The notes under the pieces: model-generated
Database searches by the model: none
The model's input: only the letters and a program-made list of their open reading frames with translations
What the model was told of the DNA's origin: nothing
Made by a program: the position numbers and the translations under genes
Shown here: positions 22,877 to 34,451 of the stretch, one piece after another
How the letters are laid out: each line of letters starts with the position of its first letter
Numbering within the stretch: position 1 is the first letter of the stretch
NCBI GenBank assembly: GCA_030765065.1
Contig: CM060975.1
Location: 164,954,993-165,018,992 of the forward strand
Direction: 5' to 3'
DNA from: Deroplatys truncata
Taxonomy: Eukaryota; Arthropoda; Insecta; Mantodea; Mantidae
DNA length: 64,000 nt

Positions 22877-23140
22877 TTAATCAGGAGAATTAAGTTTTCT
22901 CTGCTCTTTTCCGTTGTTCAGGGACCCAACAAGAGTGAATTGTTTGAAAACAGATTCAATAATTCTAGAACATACGAGAAAAGCTGAAATAGGCCGATAA
23001 TTACGGGTTTTAGTGTAATTCCTTTTCTGAAAATATGTACAGTTTGGGAAAGTTAATGAATACGGCAAAATACCTTTTGGCAAATACTGATTCACAAAAT
23101 ATGTTAAAGGAACGACAATCAGATCAATCCAGTTTTGATC
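22877..23140 (-). pseudogene. Non-LTR retrotransposon reverse transcriptase fragment
   Basis: On the minus strand an open stretch reads IVVPLTYFVNQYLPKGILP, YSLTFPNCTYFQKRNYTKT, RNYRPISAFLVCSRIIESVF. This matches the start of the reverse transcriptase domain in the jockey/CR1 group of non-LTR elements: PLT-(L/F)-N-SL--GIFP--LK---I-PIFKKG, then the nearly invariant NYRPIS box and a K-(I/F)-E---- segment. Only about 85 residues survive. The catalytic YADD box and the endonuclease are absent, so this is a dead fragment. Element family cannot be settled from this piece. Confidence 0.7.
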
Positions 23141-23149
23141 AGATCAGTG

Positions 23150-24580
23150 GTGATCTCACATATATCACTATTTCAGATATTCTCATATTGAGTACTATTT
23201 AAACACGTGAGGTTGATTAGAATTCCTTAATATTTAAGTAGCAAGATTATTAAATGTGCAGTAATAACATTTATACCACCTATTGAACTAATAAAATATA
23301 AACTGAAATGCTCGGATTTGGGATTGACACTACTGTCATGTTTCGCATTGAGATTATTTCTAATCGACTTAATTATTTCTCAGGCTGCCTTACATTTATT
23401 TGTTAGAATACTTGATGAAGGATACATTATGTTCAAACTTAGCCTTTCAACATTATAATATACACATTCTTAGCTAACATACTTATAAGAGGTATTTGCT
23501 TCAATAATGTTAACATTATAATAATAATTGTATAATATTAAAATTACAATAGTAACAATGTAATAAAACATAATCTCTTTACACTCGTATACCATCGCAT
23601 TGGCTACTAGCTCTACTAATCCTATTACTATTGTATCTCTATGAGTTAAAATCTTTAAGAGCATTCAAACATTCATAAACTATATCCATAAAATGTTAAA
23701 ACTACAGCTATTGACAGGAAATTTACCGAGAATAGCAGACAGTATTTAGTTTTTGGACGGTGGTTTCTACTCCTCGAAGGCGTTTACCCGTGTAAAGAAT
23801 AATCTCAAATTTTTAGGTTTGATTTTGGACTCATTTTACTCACTGGATCGATCTGTAAGGTAATTTGACTGACATAATCATCATCTGGACTATAATGAAA
23901 GACTGATATGTTATTAAAATGTAGACCTCCATCCTGATATGCGGCTTGAGTCTTGCTGTAGTGTTTGTGATCATACATACTAGTCCAACAGATTATAACC
24001 ATGATGCAAATCTGATATTCGGTTAATATTTGAACCATATTAACCAATTCCAGTAATTCAGTGCATACTTTAAACTTTGCTTTGCTTTTAGACGCCTAGC
24101 ATTCTGCATAACAAGATGAAGATGACCATTCTTGAAGTTTGACAGCTGAGATTTAGTATGAGATAGCCGTCTCCATAATACTTTAAAATAAAACACTCTT
24201 TTTGAAAGTAAGAATATAATTCATAAGTATGTGTACACGCATAAAAGCAGTAATCTCTCATTTTAAACACCGAACTCCTTTGTTTATATTGACAGTGCCA
24301 TGGTTACATCGGATATCGAAATAAATTACCTCAAAGAAAACAAATCTAAGAACATTAAACCGCTCAGGAAATTCAATTTGGTCGTGGAAGTTAAAAGTTC
24401 AGAATTTGTATAAGGATGATGGTCACTGAAAACTATCATGTGAATTTTTTAAAATAATTATATATCTTTACAAAGCGTTAACCTAATTCGGAATAGATTT
24501 CAATCAATTTGCCATATAAAAATGGTTGAGACCGAATGGGCAGTTTTTGAGATACCTTCGCATAAAAACTGCTATTGCAA
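23150..24580. other. No recognised feature
   Basis: Strongly A+T-rich, with short open frames only (up to 80 codons) and no repeat ends. Confidence 0.35.
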
Positions 24581-24582
24581 TT

Positions 24583-24948
24583 CTTTCTACTTTCTCTACT
24601 GCTTACATATAAGAAGTAGAGGAAGTATGGCGTATTCCAACAAAAATCCCAACCAGAAATACACGCTTGGAGGCTCCCTGAATAATAAAAAAAAGATTTT
24701 AGAAAAGATCCGTGTGTGCATCTATCTGTGTGTTCCTGTATGTGTGTGCGTGTGCGCGTATCTGTGAACAACATAACTAAAAAACGAAAATTCGGTTAAA
24801 TATAAACTTGGTATTTAAGTTCAGCGTCTTCCAAGGATGCGACAGTAGGATTTTCAGGAAAATCTCACCAACTCAAACTATTTTTACAAGGAAATATTTT
24901 GGTTTTTTTATTTTCTCAATAATGGTTATAAAGTTTTTGATTAAAGTA

Positions 24949-24989
<41 letters not shown>

Positions 24990-25447
24990 GTGAAGTCTTC
25001 TTCATTCTGAATTACTTTTCTATAGGTAATTGGAAAACCGTAAGAGATGGACAAAATGTTACTGCACAGAAAATTTAGATCTCGTTAAAGCATACAATTT
25101 AGTCAAATAACCTTTTTTGTTATAACAGCATTTCCGATATTTCTTATAATTAGTTTAAATTTTCAAATACTTCTCTCAGCCAATAATTTGCTTTTCGTTG
25201 TTTTTTTTCCTTTTTTTCCCTCGTGGACATGTAAGAAACAAGGAATTTCAAAGGCATTACATAAACACGATCTTTAAAAATATTATTACCGCTTTATCTA
25301 CTGTGCCCTCAACGAAACGTGTAAATGTGAATTTAAAGCTTGAAAGTTTTAAAGAATGCATTTACAAGATGTAGATAGAATAATAACTTTTGTAAGAATA
25401 GTTTGTAGAACAGCGATTACAGAAGGTCATATGAATGCAACAATTGC
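24583..25447 (-). mobile_element. Family H element, full length
   Basis: Plus-strand order: hairpin end CTACTTTCTCTACTGCTTAC with its complement AAGTAGAGGAAGTA, GAGGCTCCCTGAATAAT, a GT-rich run near 24710-24765, CAACATAACTAAAAA, TTTAAGTTCAGCGTCTTCCA, GATCTCGTTAAAGCATACAA, and the opposite end GGTCATATGAATGCAACAAT. A 35-base (AT)n tract interrupts the middle. Length about 865 bp. Confidence 0.8.
24951..24985. repeat. (AT)n microsatellite inside an H element
   Basis: An uninterrupted AT run lying between the GATTAAAGTACGATAT-like block and the CATTCTGAATTACTTTTC block of H. Other copies carry short A+T-rich, non-microsatellite sequence at this point, so the run expanded or was inserted after the copy formed. 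Confidence 0.95.
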
Positions 25448-25449
25448 TG

Positions 25450-26330
25450 TATTTTGTGACTTAGCATAAAATCTGGCCTCCTTCGCCCTGATTTATCCAG
25501 TAACTAATTACGTTATTCTTATATATTCTGAATACGTCAGAGATTATTCAGACTATGAATCGTTTTCGAAATTCTACTATCTACACGGTAGAAGGTTACA
25601 ACTGCGCATACTGAGACTCGCATATGTAGCTATAATCTCTCTTGTCTAACAGGATAACAATTACAACTAAGAGCATAGCTGATGGCTGTTGTACTGCGGC
25701 TGAAGTCGCTTTCTGGGCAAACTGAAGTCATTGAAACGCTGATGTATTCAATGGAGGTAGAAACTGGAGGATGTTCATTATTCTAAAATACATTCATATA
25801 AGAACTAGGAGAAACAGATTTTTAATTCCCTTTGGGCTTTGCTTTATGAATGTTTATGACTTCTAAAATCAATGTCATCTTACATAATACCCAATTGCAT
25901 GTGTCTTCCCTATCATTTTATTGCAAGCACCACGAAAGCCTCACCCAAAACTCGACAGTCAGCTATTTCTACCCCTAAGCTCCCCTTCAAGAGAGAATAA
26001 AATTTAACGTTTAATTCTCGAACTATAATTCATTGCCATTTATGAATATTAAAGGTGAAAGGCTAATGATTATAATTCGGAAGTGATACTTGATCGTACT
26101 AAGAAGTTTATGAATTATCATTATTTCTAACGCTTTCTACTTCATAATCGACCGGTGAAATGTGGAATATATTCATCCGTCGTTACTCTTTGCGCATTTT
26201 GTGTTTGGATGTTAATAAATATTTTAATTATAAAGTTACTGCTCACCGCATATGATACCCATGTAAGGGTAGATAATGATATCTATTCCATCTTGCATGA
26301 CATCAAAATGTTAACCTGTGCATTTACTCA
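25450..26330. other. No recognised feature
   Basis: Unremarkable A+T-rich sequence. Confidence 0.35.
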
Positions 26331-26334
26331 GCTG

Positions 26335-26760
26335 TAAAGTCTGAGACTGTATTCGGTACGTCCTGGATTCAAAACCCTGAGCGAGGGCCATCCTTACTCA
26401 GTGCTTTTCGTGGTTTTACCTGGTAACTACGCAAAACCTGGAGATTTTTCCGTGCCTTATTCCATTTTTTATGTTTCACATATGCAGGTACGGTCGCGTT
26501 GTTCGCGTTTGTTGGTGGAAGTGCTCTGAGGAAAAGCATTCAACCTAGCATCTGCCCTGTTCGTTCTTTCGGTCAAACCTTTGTCCGGACCCGTACTTCC
26601 GTATTGGGTGAGGGAAGCGGCCCCGGGATGCTACATTTGAAAACGTTACGGACCCTGCTTGCGTTGTGCCCTCCACCATTAGATCCAGGCGACTTCATCA
26701 GCACCCTCCCACCCAAGGGTCACACAGACGCCATAAACCATCTACGGCCGCAAAGCTAAA
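26335..26760 (+). mobile_element. Degraded tRNA-headed SINE, family C-like
   Basis: Head remnant GGTACGTCCTGGATTCAAAA, linker TTTTCGTGGTTTTACCTGG, then GGGATGCTACATTTGAAAAC and GTTACGGACCCTGC, in the place of the AAATGTTAGGGACTT block of family C. An 86-codon open frame at 26499-26759 lies in the body and is not regarded as a gene. Confidence 0.55.
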
Positions 26761-27469
26761 ATATCCTTTATTAGATTTTGCACTTTCTTAATGCACACAT
26801 GTGCAAATATTTAATTTGCAAATTGTATGCTGATACCCTTTCTTGTTACTGCGGTTAAATGTCTCTTTAGTTATGAGGAATGACTCATCTGCAGCAAAAG
26901 GTACTTATGATCAAGATACTAATGATTTCTTCAATGTCTTGTAAAGTGAAGCTTTGGTATGATTTATGACTATGGTACAAGTTTTTCCGCAATAAGTTGC
27001 GACAGCTGAAATGAATGCATCAGTTAATTGTCGAATAATCCAGGGATTACTATCGTCTCGTTTGTCATACTTAAAGGACCATAATGCATGAGATTGTTCA
27101 AAGGCTTTTAAGAAAAGGAACAGAGAGTTTTAATGCATTATATGCGTAAACTTTCAAATTAAAGCTTTGATTTTCAAAACGTGAGAGTTCAACAAGCATG
27201 AATAACAATAGCGAAGCCCAACTTCTTCTCTTATGAGCTAATGGCATATTTCGCTTCACCCCATCTCCTTCGTTTTGTATTAAGAAGCATTTCCCCTTCA
27301 CTAACTCTGACGGCGATCGCAACGTCACGTTCCAAGGCAACCAAACAGAGTTTGTGATTGCCATGAACATTCGTTAGAGCTCCGTGAAAAATCCGTGGGG
27401 GTAAATCCGCCCTCCCCTGTTTCGCTTAAGTTTGGTCATCAATGAATAACAATATTTTACAAGAAAGTA

Positions 27470-27700
27470 AATAATGTACGAACCAAGCTCTAACGGTTCT
27501 TTCCGAAAACCGCCTAATATGTCAAAGGTTTCTCGTGGTTTTCTTCATTTGCTTGGGCGAATGTTGGGTTGGACTTTAAACTCTCCTTGTTACAATTTTC
27601 TAATTTCATTCGTTTCGCATCCACAGCAGTTTACACCTTTGTTGGAATTTCAGTTCAACTGGCATTCAGCGGTGAGATGGTGTTGGTAGCTTCTTATAGC
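27470..27700 (+). mobile_element. Possible SINE relic (families B-D linker)
   Basis: TTTCTCGTGGTTTTCTTCAT and GGGCGAATGTTGGGTTGGAC match the shared linker (TTTTTCGTGG ... GCGAATGCTGGGA) of SINE families B-D. Flanking similarity is faint. Confidence 0.4.
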
Positions 27701-28169
27701 ATTTATAGCATAGATTCCCCTTAGCCTACGGGTGTAGGTTAGTGACATAGGAAAATTTTAGCGCTACGGGTAGTACCTGTAGCGCTTACATAAAATCCGG
27801 GAGAAAAGGATGAGGTGAGGGAATATCTAGGGTGGCAAAATCTGGTGGTGGCAGGCACAGCACAGTGGAATCCGCTAACATATCTAGGGTGGGCATCCCG
27901 CCAGACATTCCCTTCGATGCACTACCCATCCTCACGAACAGGTTCGGACAGAAGTTTCAATAAGAGGTCTGCAAGCGGGCGAGCGCAATAGATCGTAACA
28001 TTTTAGTCGGCAAGTGATTAGTCTGGATTTGCGAGTGTTGCCGATGAATGACGAAGCAAATAAACGAGCGCCCGGCGATTTAAATCACTAGTGCTACATG
28101 TGTTGTTCGATGAATGTTCTGTTGCTGGCGGTGTATACTAGTTGTCCACAATGTGAGTGCGTTTGGAGG

Positions 28170-28395
28170 ACGGCACCAGTGTTTTCTTTTCTTTCTATAA
28201 AATGTTCCCATGTTTTTTCGGGTTATCACCGAGTCTTCTGTTATACTTTTTACCGCTTATTACTGCAGTTACTGTTATACATCTACAAAACACAGACACA
28301 CAAACACCCATGCCCATGGCAGGACTCGAACCCTCGACTCCCAGGTTGTTGGACCGCCGAAGCTATATGCTCAAGCGACCACAGCTACGAATGTA
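28170..28395 (-). mobile_element. tRNA-like SINE, family F
   Basis: On the minus strand the head runs GTAGCTGTGGTCGCTTGAGC to B box CGAGGGTTCGAGTCCTGCCA, then GGGCATGGGTGTTTGTGTGT. The same CAAACACCCA and GATTCGAACCCTCGGCT words occur at 37590-37640. Open frames of up to 150 codons start in or near this copy and run past it. They contain SINE sequence and show no domain. Confidence 0.6.
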
Positions 28396-28851
28396 ACGTA
28401 TCAAGGCTTGGGAACCGAGAAGAATGAGGGGCAGTCGATAATGAAAATGTACAGTTGCACAGTGAAAGCAGTACTACATTTGCACTCCTCAGCCTCACAT
28501 GCAGCTCGGAACTGTGTATGTGTTTTTTACCTGACTGCCCTTCCGATGCGTCACCCATTTGTTCCGCAATTGTTTAACTGCTCTTCCCACCGAACGCACT
28601 CATATCGTGGTTGGTATCTGGAGTGGCTGAAAGAAGACTGTATCTTCTTATGTAAACATTAATGTTGAAGCAGAAGTACAGACAACGCATCTGCATATGT
28701 TAAGAGTTTGGAATACGAATTATTAAAGTAGATGCAGAAAATAAAATTAAAACTTGACTGTTTATTGTTGTCGACAAGAAAAGAAAGTCAGTTATTAACC
28801 CTGCCTGGACTAAATATGAAGAAGTAAGAGGCAGGATTATCCTTAAACATA

Positions 28852-29759
28852 CGAGGGCTGATCAACAAAGACTGAGACTGATTTTTTTCACAGATGTTTA
28901 TTACTCCAATTCAATGTTTACATGATCTTTTTCAAAGTAGTCCCCTCCTACTTCGATGCACTTTTTATAGCGTCTCTGCCAGTCTTTGAACACGTGCTGC
29001 AGACCATTCTTTGTCAGGTCCTTGAGAATCGCCTCACTTTTCTTGAGCATTGTTTCAGAGTTCTCAAATCGAATACCCCTAAGCTTTGCCTTTAGTGATG
29101 GGAATAAAAAAAGTCACAGGGTGCAAGATCGGGCTATAAGGTGGATGTGGTACACAGGTAATGTTGAATCGAGCCGAAACTGCATGACTTGATTTGCGAC
29201 GCGAGGCCGTGCATTGTCATGATGAAGTCGCCACCCAGTCCGAGATAGCTCTGGTCGTTTCTTTGCAATGTGCTTCCTCAGTGTAGCCAATACTGACGTG
29301 TAGTATGCTGCTGTAACAGTAGTGTGAGGGGGAACTGCATGCTGGTAAATCATTCCATTACAGTAAAAAATGTGATCACCATCACTTTCCCTGCAGATAG
29401 AACAACTTTTGCCTTATTTTGGTGTTGGAGAACCTGGCGATTTCCACACTGTGCTGGCTTGGTTTCCTTTAGATCATAATGATGCAGCCATGACTCATCA
29501 CCGGTGATAATCGATTTAAAAATTCAGAATTTGGTTGCACTGTACTGCTCCTCTCGCGTCACCTCCATTGTCTGGTATGCGAAATGCACGTAGGATCTAC
29601 AACATAGAGCATTACTACCAACCTACCAATACGAAAGTGCTGCCGCCTACCAACATTATACATAAAAACCCGCTCTTTTCAAATATTTATGTTACAGGTA
29701 CGAAACTATCACGGAAGCTACAGGAGAAAATCAGTCTCAGTCTTTGTTAGCAGCCCTCG
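28852..29759 (-). mobile_element. Mariner transposon, internally deleted
   Basis: Terminal inverted repeats of about 34 bp start CGAGGGCTG and share AAAGACTGAGACTGATTTT at both ends, differing only by a short indel region. A TA lies directly outside each end (28850-28851 and 29760-29761), the target-site duplication of the Tc1/mariner superfamily. At 908 bp it is shorter than the ~1.3 kb of a full mariner. The transposase lies on the minus strand and is broken. The part between 29520 and 29728 does not read as transposase and may be a replaced segment. Confidence 0.92.
28901..29515 (-). pseudogene. Mariner transposase pseudogene (C-terminal two thirds)
   Basis: Minus-strand reading gives SIITGDESWLHHYD (first catalytic Asp), KAKVVLSAGKVMVI, then after a one-base slip NGMIYQHAVPPHTTVTAAYY, LRKHIAKKRPEL, WRLHHDNARPRVA (second Asp), and HPPYS. 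A further one-base slip within the YSPDLAP box leads to PDLAPCDFF, the third Asp of the DD34D triad. The C terminus EAILKDLTKNGLQHVFKDWQ and CIEVGGDYFEKDHVN with its stop codon is well kept. The N-terminal DNA-binding part is missing. With at least two frameshifts and no N terminus it cannot make active enzyme. In life it would cut and join DNA at TA sites in the nucleus. Confidence 0.9.
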
Positions 29760-29761
29760 TA

Positions 29762-30670
29762 TAAGATTTATTCAGTGCTTTTCGTGTAAAACTGTAATTA
29801 TTTTTAAGAAGACCGCCGAGTCCTCAATTTTTGCAACACATGAATGCTTCTAGGCTAGTTCTCGCACCGATAAAGCTCATATAACTTACGATAAGAAGCA
29901 GACCTTTCGAGGTGAGTGCGTTAAAATGTATGCTGTGGATATCCTACCATTAAATACGGTTAACAGGCCATATTTCACCTCCTTAATTTAAATAACTATT
30001 GATTTTGGAGCTGAATATTGACATTTTAATGCTGCTAAGTGCCCCTACATGGATTGAGATCCGAGCTGCTGTGGTGTGGGAGGAAGGAATGGTAGAAATA
30101 TTAGAATTGACATAAAAGGACTTCGTATCTGGAGTTACTACTGATTTGTTGACAGAAAACACGCCACGATTTTCGATAAAACATTTGGAAAGAAACTTAA
30201 GCGCTCTCATAGCCAGGGAGATTTATGTTGACAATTCATTGGGAAGCACGAATGCAAATATTAATCATGTAAACTATTTTAGAGTTATGGCAAAGCTTCA
30301 GAAAACATTGACTGCTTCTTTATGCAGAAGTTTACTAGGACAAATGCCTGAATATAATTGTATGTATAAAGTGACTATGATCATCTCAGTCTCATAACTT
30401 AGTCGCTGCTAAAACCCTATTTGAATGAGAGATTTACCATGCGCTTGTAATGACTCATCAAACCTCTACAGCTTCTCTCATTTATATAAAGGCTAATTTT
30501 CAGAAAGCCACTTGCATAGAGCTAACAAGGAGCCAACAGCTTATAAGCTATTTTAAAATCGTGTTCAGCATTGTGTAAATTTGTCACATGAGCGTAAAGG
30601 CATGCTTCTTTATAAATATATTTGTATATGAAAACGTTATACGGCATTAAATATCAAGAGAAAACAGAGA
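29762..30670. other. No recognised feature
   Basis: Short open frames only and no repeat ends. Confidence 0.35.
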
Positions 30671-30679
30671 CAAGCACAT

Positions 30680-30750
30680 GTTCACCAAGGGAGATCGAAC
30701 CCCGGTTTCCAGTATGGCAAGCAGAGATGTTAATCACTACAGTACAATAC
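30680..30750 (-). mobile_element. tRNA-like fragment, minus strand
   Basis: GGGAGATCGAACCCCGGTTT is the complement of a B-box region, followed by GCAAGCAGAGATGTTAATCA in the place of the tRNA head. No body blocks of families A-F are visible. The stem pairing is too poor for a functional tRNA. Confidence 0.4.
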
Positions 30751-31094
30751 TATGAAGTGCTATATTAAATATTATTCCTAAAATGTCCTACTTTCACCAC
30801 GAATGCCAAGCTATGTACATTTGTGTTCCTCTAGTGCTAAAATAGAACACGAGCACTCAGCTTGACCAGGGAGTGATCCCTGGGTGATGCAGGACGAGCG
30901 GAAGGAAAAAGAGTGCGAGGGACTATGCATCAAGAGAGACCTGAAAAGCCGAGCTCGAAACCATTTTAGATCGCTGATTTGCAAGTTCTCTACTTCCAGT
31001 TGCACAGTAGAAAAAATTCTATGCTATTCCATATGCTCCGCATAACCCGCACCACATCTACAACCACGAAAAGGCGGTGACATGAGAAGGAATG

Positions 31095-31245
31095 AGAATC
31101 AAGAAAATTCGTGGTACGTAAGAACCAAACCCAACGTTAGTCTTGCATTACCACGGGAAATCGAAAAGAAAACCTTATTCGTGATTAACAGTACTTCGGG
31201 GCTTGAATCCGAGACCTTGGCAATGCAAGTTTCGTTTTCTTGAGT
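31095..31245 (-). mobile_element. SINE fragment, family C-like, inverted
   Basis: AATTCGTGGTACGTAAGAAC and ACGGGAAATCGAAAAGAAAA, then GGGGCTTGAATCCGAGACCT (B box complement), is the reverse of the 970-1065 part of the SINE at 925-1240. Confidence 0.55.
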
Positions 31246-31932
31246 ACTGCTAAAGACAATCATCATCCTAGATTTGAATCTACAAAAACTTATTTTGTGT
31301 ACATTTAAATTTTAGTAGTGAAGAAAGAAAAGAAGGAAGGAGGGGGGAGGGAGGGATGGATGTGCATTTTGGTGAACATGACCGTTACACGACATATATG
31401 AGTCAGACATTGAATAAGTTTTTCATGAAGTGTCAATAACTTCCTCTTAGTTTTTTTAAATTAGTCATTACCTGTTAATGCTTATAAGCCAATTAAAATA
31501 TTTGGATGAGAAGTAATATTAATCAAAACAAAAAATGACCTAAAACATCGATCCTAAAATAGAATTAATATCTTCTGAGAAATGAATAAATATTTACTAT
31601 CACCATAAAAGCAAAATATCTTGTGTTATAATATCTTTGGCAATAACAAAATGCAGCCGGTTGTCAGTACGTATTATGCAGCAGACTTGTGTTTGTATTA
31701 AGAGGACATTTTAGACCAACTGTACCAGTCGTAAATAGTTTTGTATCTGTTAAGTATGCATGAAATGGAAGATATGATTTTTATATTGGGTGCAAACAAT
31801 TGGAATCCCACAACAGACAATTATGTTCGCCTTTTTTGAGTGGAATAATAGGATTCGAATATGTGCTCATAGACTGTGTGATGTATCAGTTCAGCAGACA
31901 TGAAAATAGCATATCCCACTGCTTCGGTAATG

Positions 31933-31971
31933 GTGTAGGAGTAGGAGTAGGCGTAGGCGTAGGTCTAGGTG
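31933..31971. repeat. Hexanucleotide tandem repeat GTAGGA/GTAGGC
   Basis: About six units of GTAGG(A/C/T) in a row. Coding-strand reading would be Gly-Val repeats, but there is no supporting gene. Confidence 0.85.
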
Positions 31972-31994
31972 CGGAGGGGAATTTAGCACATCGG

Positions 31995-32475
31995 CCTACA
32001 AGATTTTTGTTCCTGACGGGGTGCCCCCAGGAGGAAGGGGTAAGAGGAGACAGAGGGCGGTCGGACTAGGAGGCACGACAGGCCAGAGGGCGGGATCCCT
32101 GCCTTTTACAGATTGAAACTTCCCGGATGGAAGCTGGTACAACCGGCTAACCCCCCTGCAGACTTGTACATCTCACTAGGGAGCTCGGAACTCGCACTCA
32201 TTCCGGGGACGAAGGGTTAGAGAAAGCATCCTTTTCCCCTGCCATGTAACGCTGAGACTCCCGCCGTCACTTTCAACCCTGAAAGAGACCAAGCAGATGA
32301 AAGGTGAAGTGAAATGAGAATGGAGGTGATATAGAGGAACAGAATATTCGGGAGATTAGTGAACCTTCCCAGCATTCGCCTAACAAACCGGGGAAACGCC
32401 GAAAAATCCATGGATCATGAAGGTCTGACGAGAAAATCGAACTCATGCGGGACACAGACGTCGGCAATAGTGTGC
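31995..32475 (-). mobile_element. Long tRNA-headed SINE, family B, inverted
   Basis: Complement of the 5541 and 53185 copies: AGATTGAAACTTCCCGGATG, AGAAAGCATCCTTTTCCCCT, GACCAAGCAGATGAAAGGTG, GAACCTTCCCAGCATTCGCC and AACCGGGGAAACGCCGAAAA in the reverse order. The head end (ATCGAACTCATGCGGGACAC) is decayed. Confidence 0.8.
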
Positions 32476-32669
32476 TATGAGTTTATGTATTATGATTAAG
32501 GACCCTCGTACAAACAAATGGATGTATGCTGAATTTTAAAGATAAACGGCTGCATCTTAATTCAACTTTTCTTGCCAAAGAACTCAAAATAGAATATATG
32601 TTTCTCTTACAGTGACAGTAAAAATTTGCCTGTATCTCCTAAAATACTAACTTTAGAACCAACTTTAGC

Positions 32670-32775
32670 CCGAGCGGGATGGCTAAGGTGGTAACGTCCA
32701 TGGAGCGCATTCGGGAGGTTCCAAACTCAAACCTAAGGTTTTCTCGCGGTTTTTCTCAGTTGATAGACGAATGAA
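32670..32775 (+). mobile_element. SINE head and linker only
   Basis: CCGAGCGGGATGGCTAAGGT, CGCATTCGGGAGGTTCC and TTTTCTCGCGGTTTTTCTCA are the head and linker shared by families B-D. The copy stops after GATAGACGAATG, so it is 3'-truncated. Confidence 0.65.
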
Positions 32776-33004
32776 AAAGTTTATCGTTTTCATCAATTAA
32801 TCATACTGGATGAATATTAACAACTATAATTATGCTGAGTTGGATAATTTGATCCGCGAATGTTTCTTCATTTCTTATTTTCATTCCCTTCTTCAACACC
32901 ACACCAGGCATTGAGCTGTTACCTATCCTGGATATGCTATGATTCAGAGTTTGCTTGCTCCTCGACATGCTACTCACCCAAGGCACAGGCTTGTATGGCC
33001 ATTA

Positions 33005-33120
33005 AATACCACCACCACCACCGTCATCATCACCACTACACCATCACCACCACACTACCGTCACCATCATCACCACCACCACTATCACACCACCACCATC
33101 GCCATCACCACCATTATTAT
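33005..33120. repeat. Imperfect (CAC/CAT)n trinucleotide tract
   Basis: About 115 bases of mixed CAC, CAT and ACT triplets. It could read as poly-His or poly-Thr but there is no gene context. Confidence 0.9.
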
Positions 33121-33309
33121 TAATAGTATCATGATCAGCAGTTTCATAGTTTGGACTCAATTGACCTGTTCCGGCCTCAAACTAATTAAACAACTGATAT
33201 TTTAATGTTCAGTGGTGTGTAAAGGCTCAAATTCCTAATGAAGTTATACGGTTAGAACATTTTTAATCTGAATGAAATAATCTCAAAGAAACAAGAATAA
33301 AATACCACA

Positions 33310-33838
33310 TATTTTAATATATTTACACAAATAAAGTGTCTATCATGTGTAGTCCATTTCACTCAGAAGGAATTTGGTATAATTTTACATAATGGGTTCC
33401 CATAAGTGATGGACAAATCTTACTGCACAAAAAATATAGATCTCTGTAAAACACGCAATTTATTTCAAGTAAGGTTTTGTGGCTTAGCCATTTCCGAGAT
33501 ATTGTTAATATCGGTTTGAATTTTTCAATTCTTGTGATTTTATTAGAGTGCTGACGCTATTCAGCTGTTCCTCGCGATGTCATGAAAAGAGTATGTAATT
33601 TTAAGGCCAGCATATAGCATCCTACTTTTAAATATCTGAGTATCGATTCGGCTTACTCCCTACCACTTGTACCTAAGCCAAATGTGTAAAGGAATTATTT
33701 CTGCAAATTTTTATCTCGATTGACATGATAAGATAGAAAAATAATCTTTCGTAAAAATAATTTGTAGAGGATGTATAAAAATAAATTATAGTATGTAGAG
33801 AAACTCGTGTGATTGTAAAAGCATCAAAATTTTCAGAA
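33310..33838 (-). mobile_element. Family H element, missing the hairpin end
   Basis: Plus-strand blocks: TATAGATCTCTGTAAAACAC, TAGCCATTTCCGAGATATTG, CCTCGCGATGTCATGA, AATTTTAAGGCCAGCATATA, and the outer end GTAGAGAAACTCGTGTGATT with GCATCAAAATTTTC. The hairpin half is absent; similarity fades before about 33310. Confidence 0.8.
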
Positions 33839-34451
33839 CATCTTATATGGGATATACGTTAGGTGGTCTCATTATTTTGCCCTCCAATGATCCTCACTTA
33901 GAGACGGCCCTGCTTGTAATAACCAATATATTGCTGATTAAAAAAAGTGTACCAGAAATAAAATATTTAACAGTTTTCATCAATTATGAATATATGAACC
34001 TTATATGAATGAATAAAAGCTCCTGAATGGCTCAGCAGCTTTATCCGATGTAATTTTTTGATTCGTAAAAGCCTTATTTGCATACCACAAGCGGGTGTAT
34101 TTTGGAATAATTAAGTCGCTTCATAGAGAAAGGTCCTTAATGGTTACTATTTTTACGAAGCCGAAAAACCAAACTTTGCGTTGAAATTTTAGTGAAAATT
34201 CAGATCTAATGCTACAATCTTATGCTTTACAAATATTATACAGCATGCCGTTCTGAACAGAACGTTGGAATCTTTAAAAAAGGAATGATATCCATCAAAA
34301 TTCAAAATTCAATTTTCTGACTGAAGCCCTTTCTGCATGGAATAATACAGAAATTAATTTTTCTCGTGTTTAAGGTGTCCAATTAGAAAAGCTTGCAAAG
34401 TAATTTGGATAAAATATAAATCGATTTGGATACTTATCTATTAAAAAAAGT

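Noticed and set aside
33005-33205. Histidine/threonine-rich open frames
   Set aside because: Products of the CAC/CAT trinucleotide tract.
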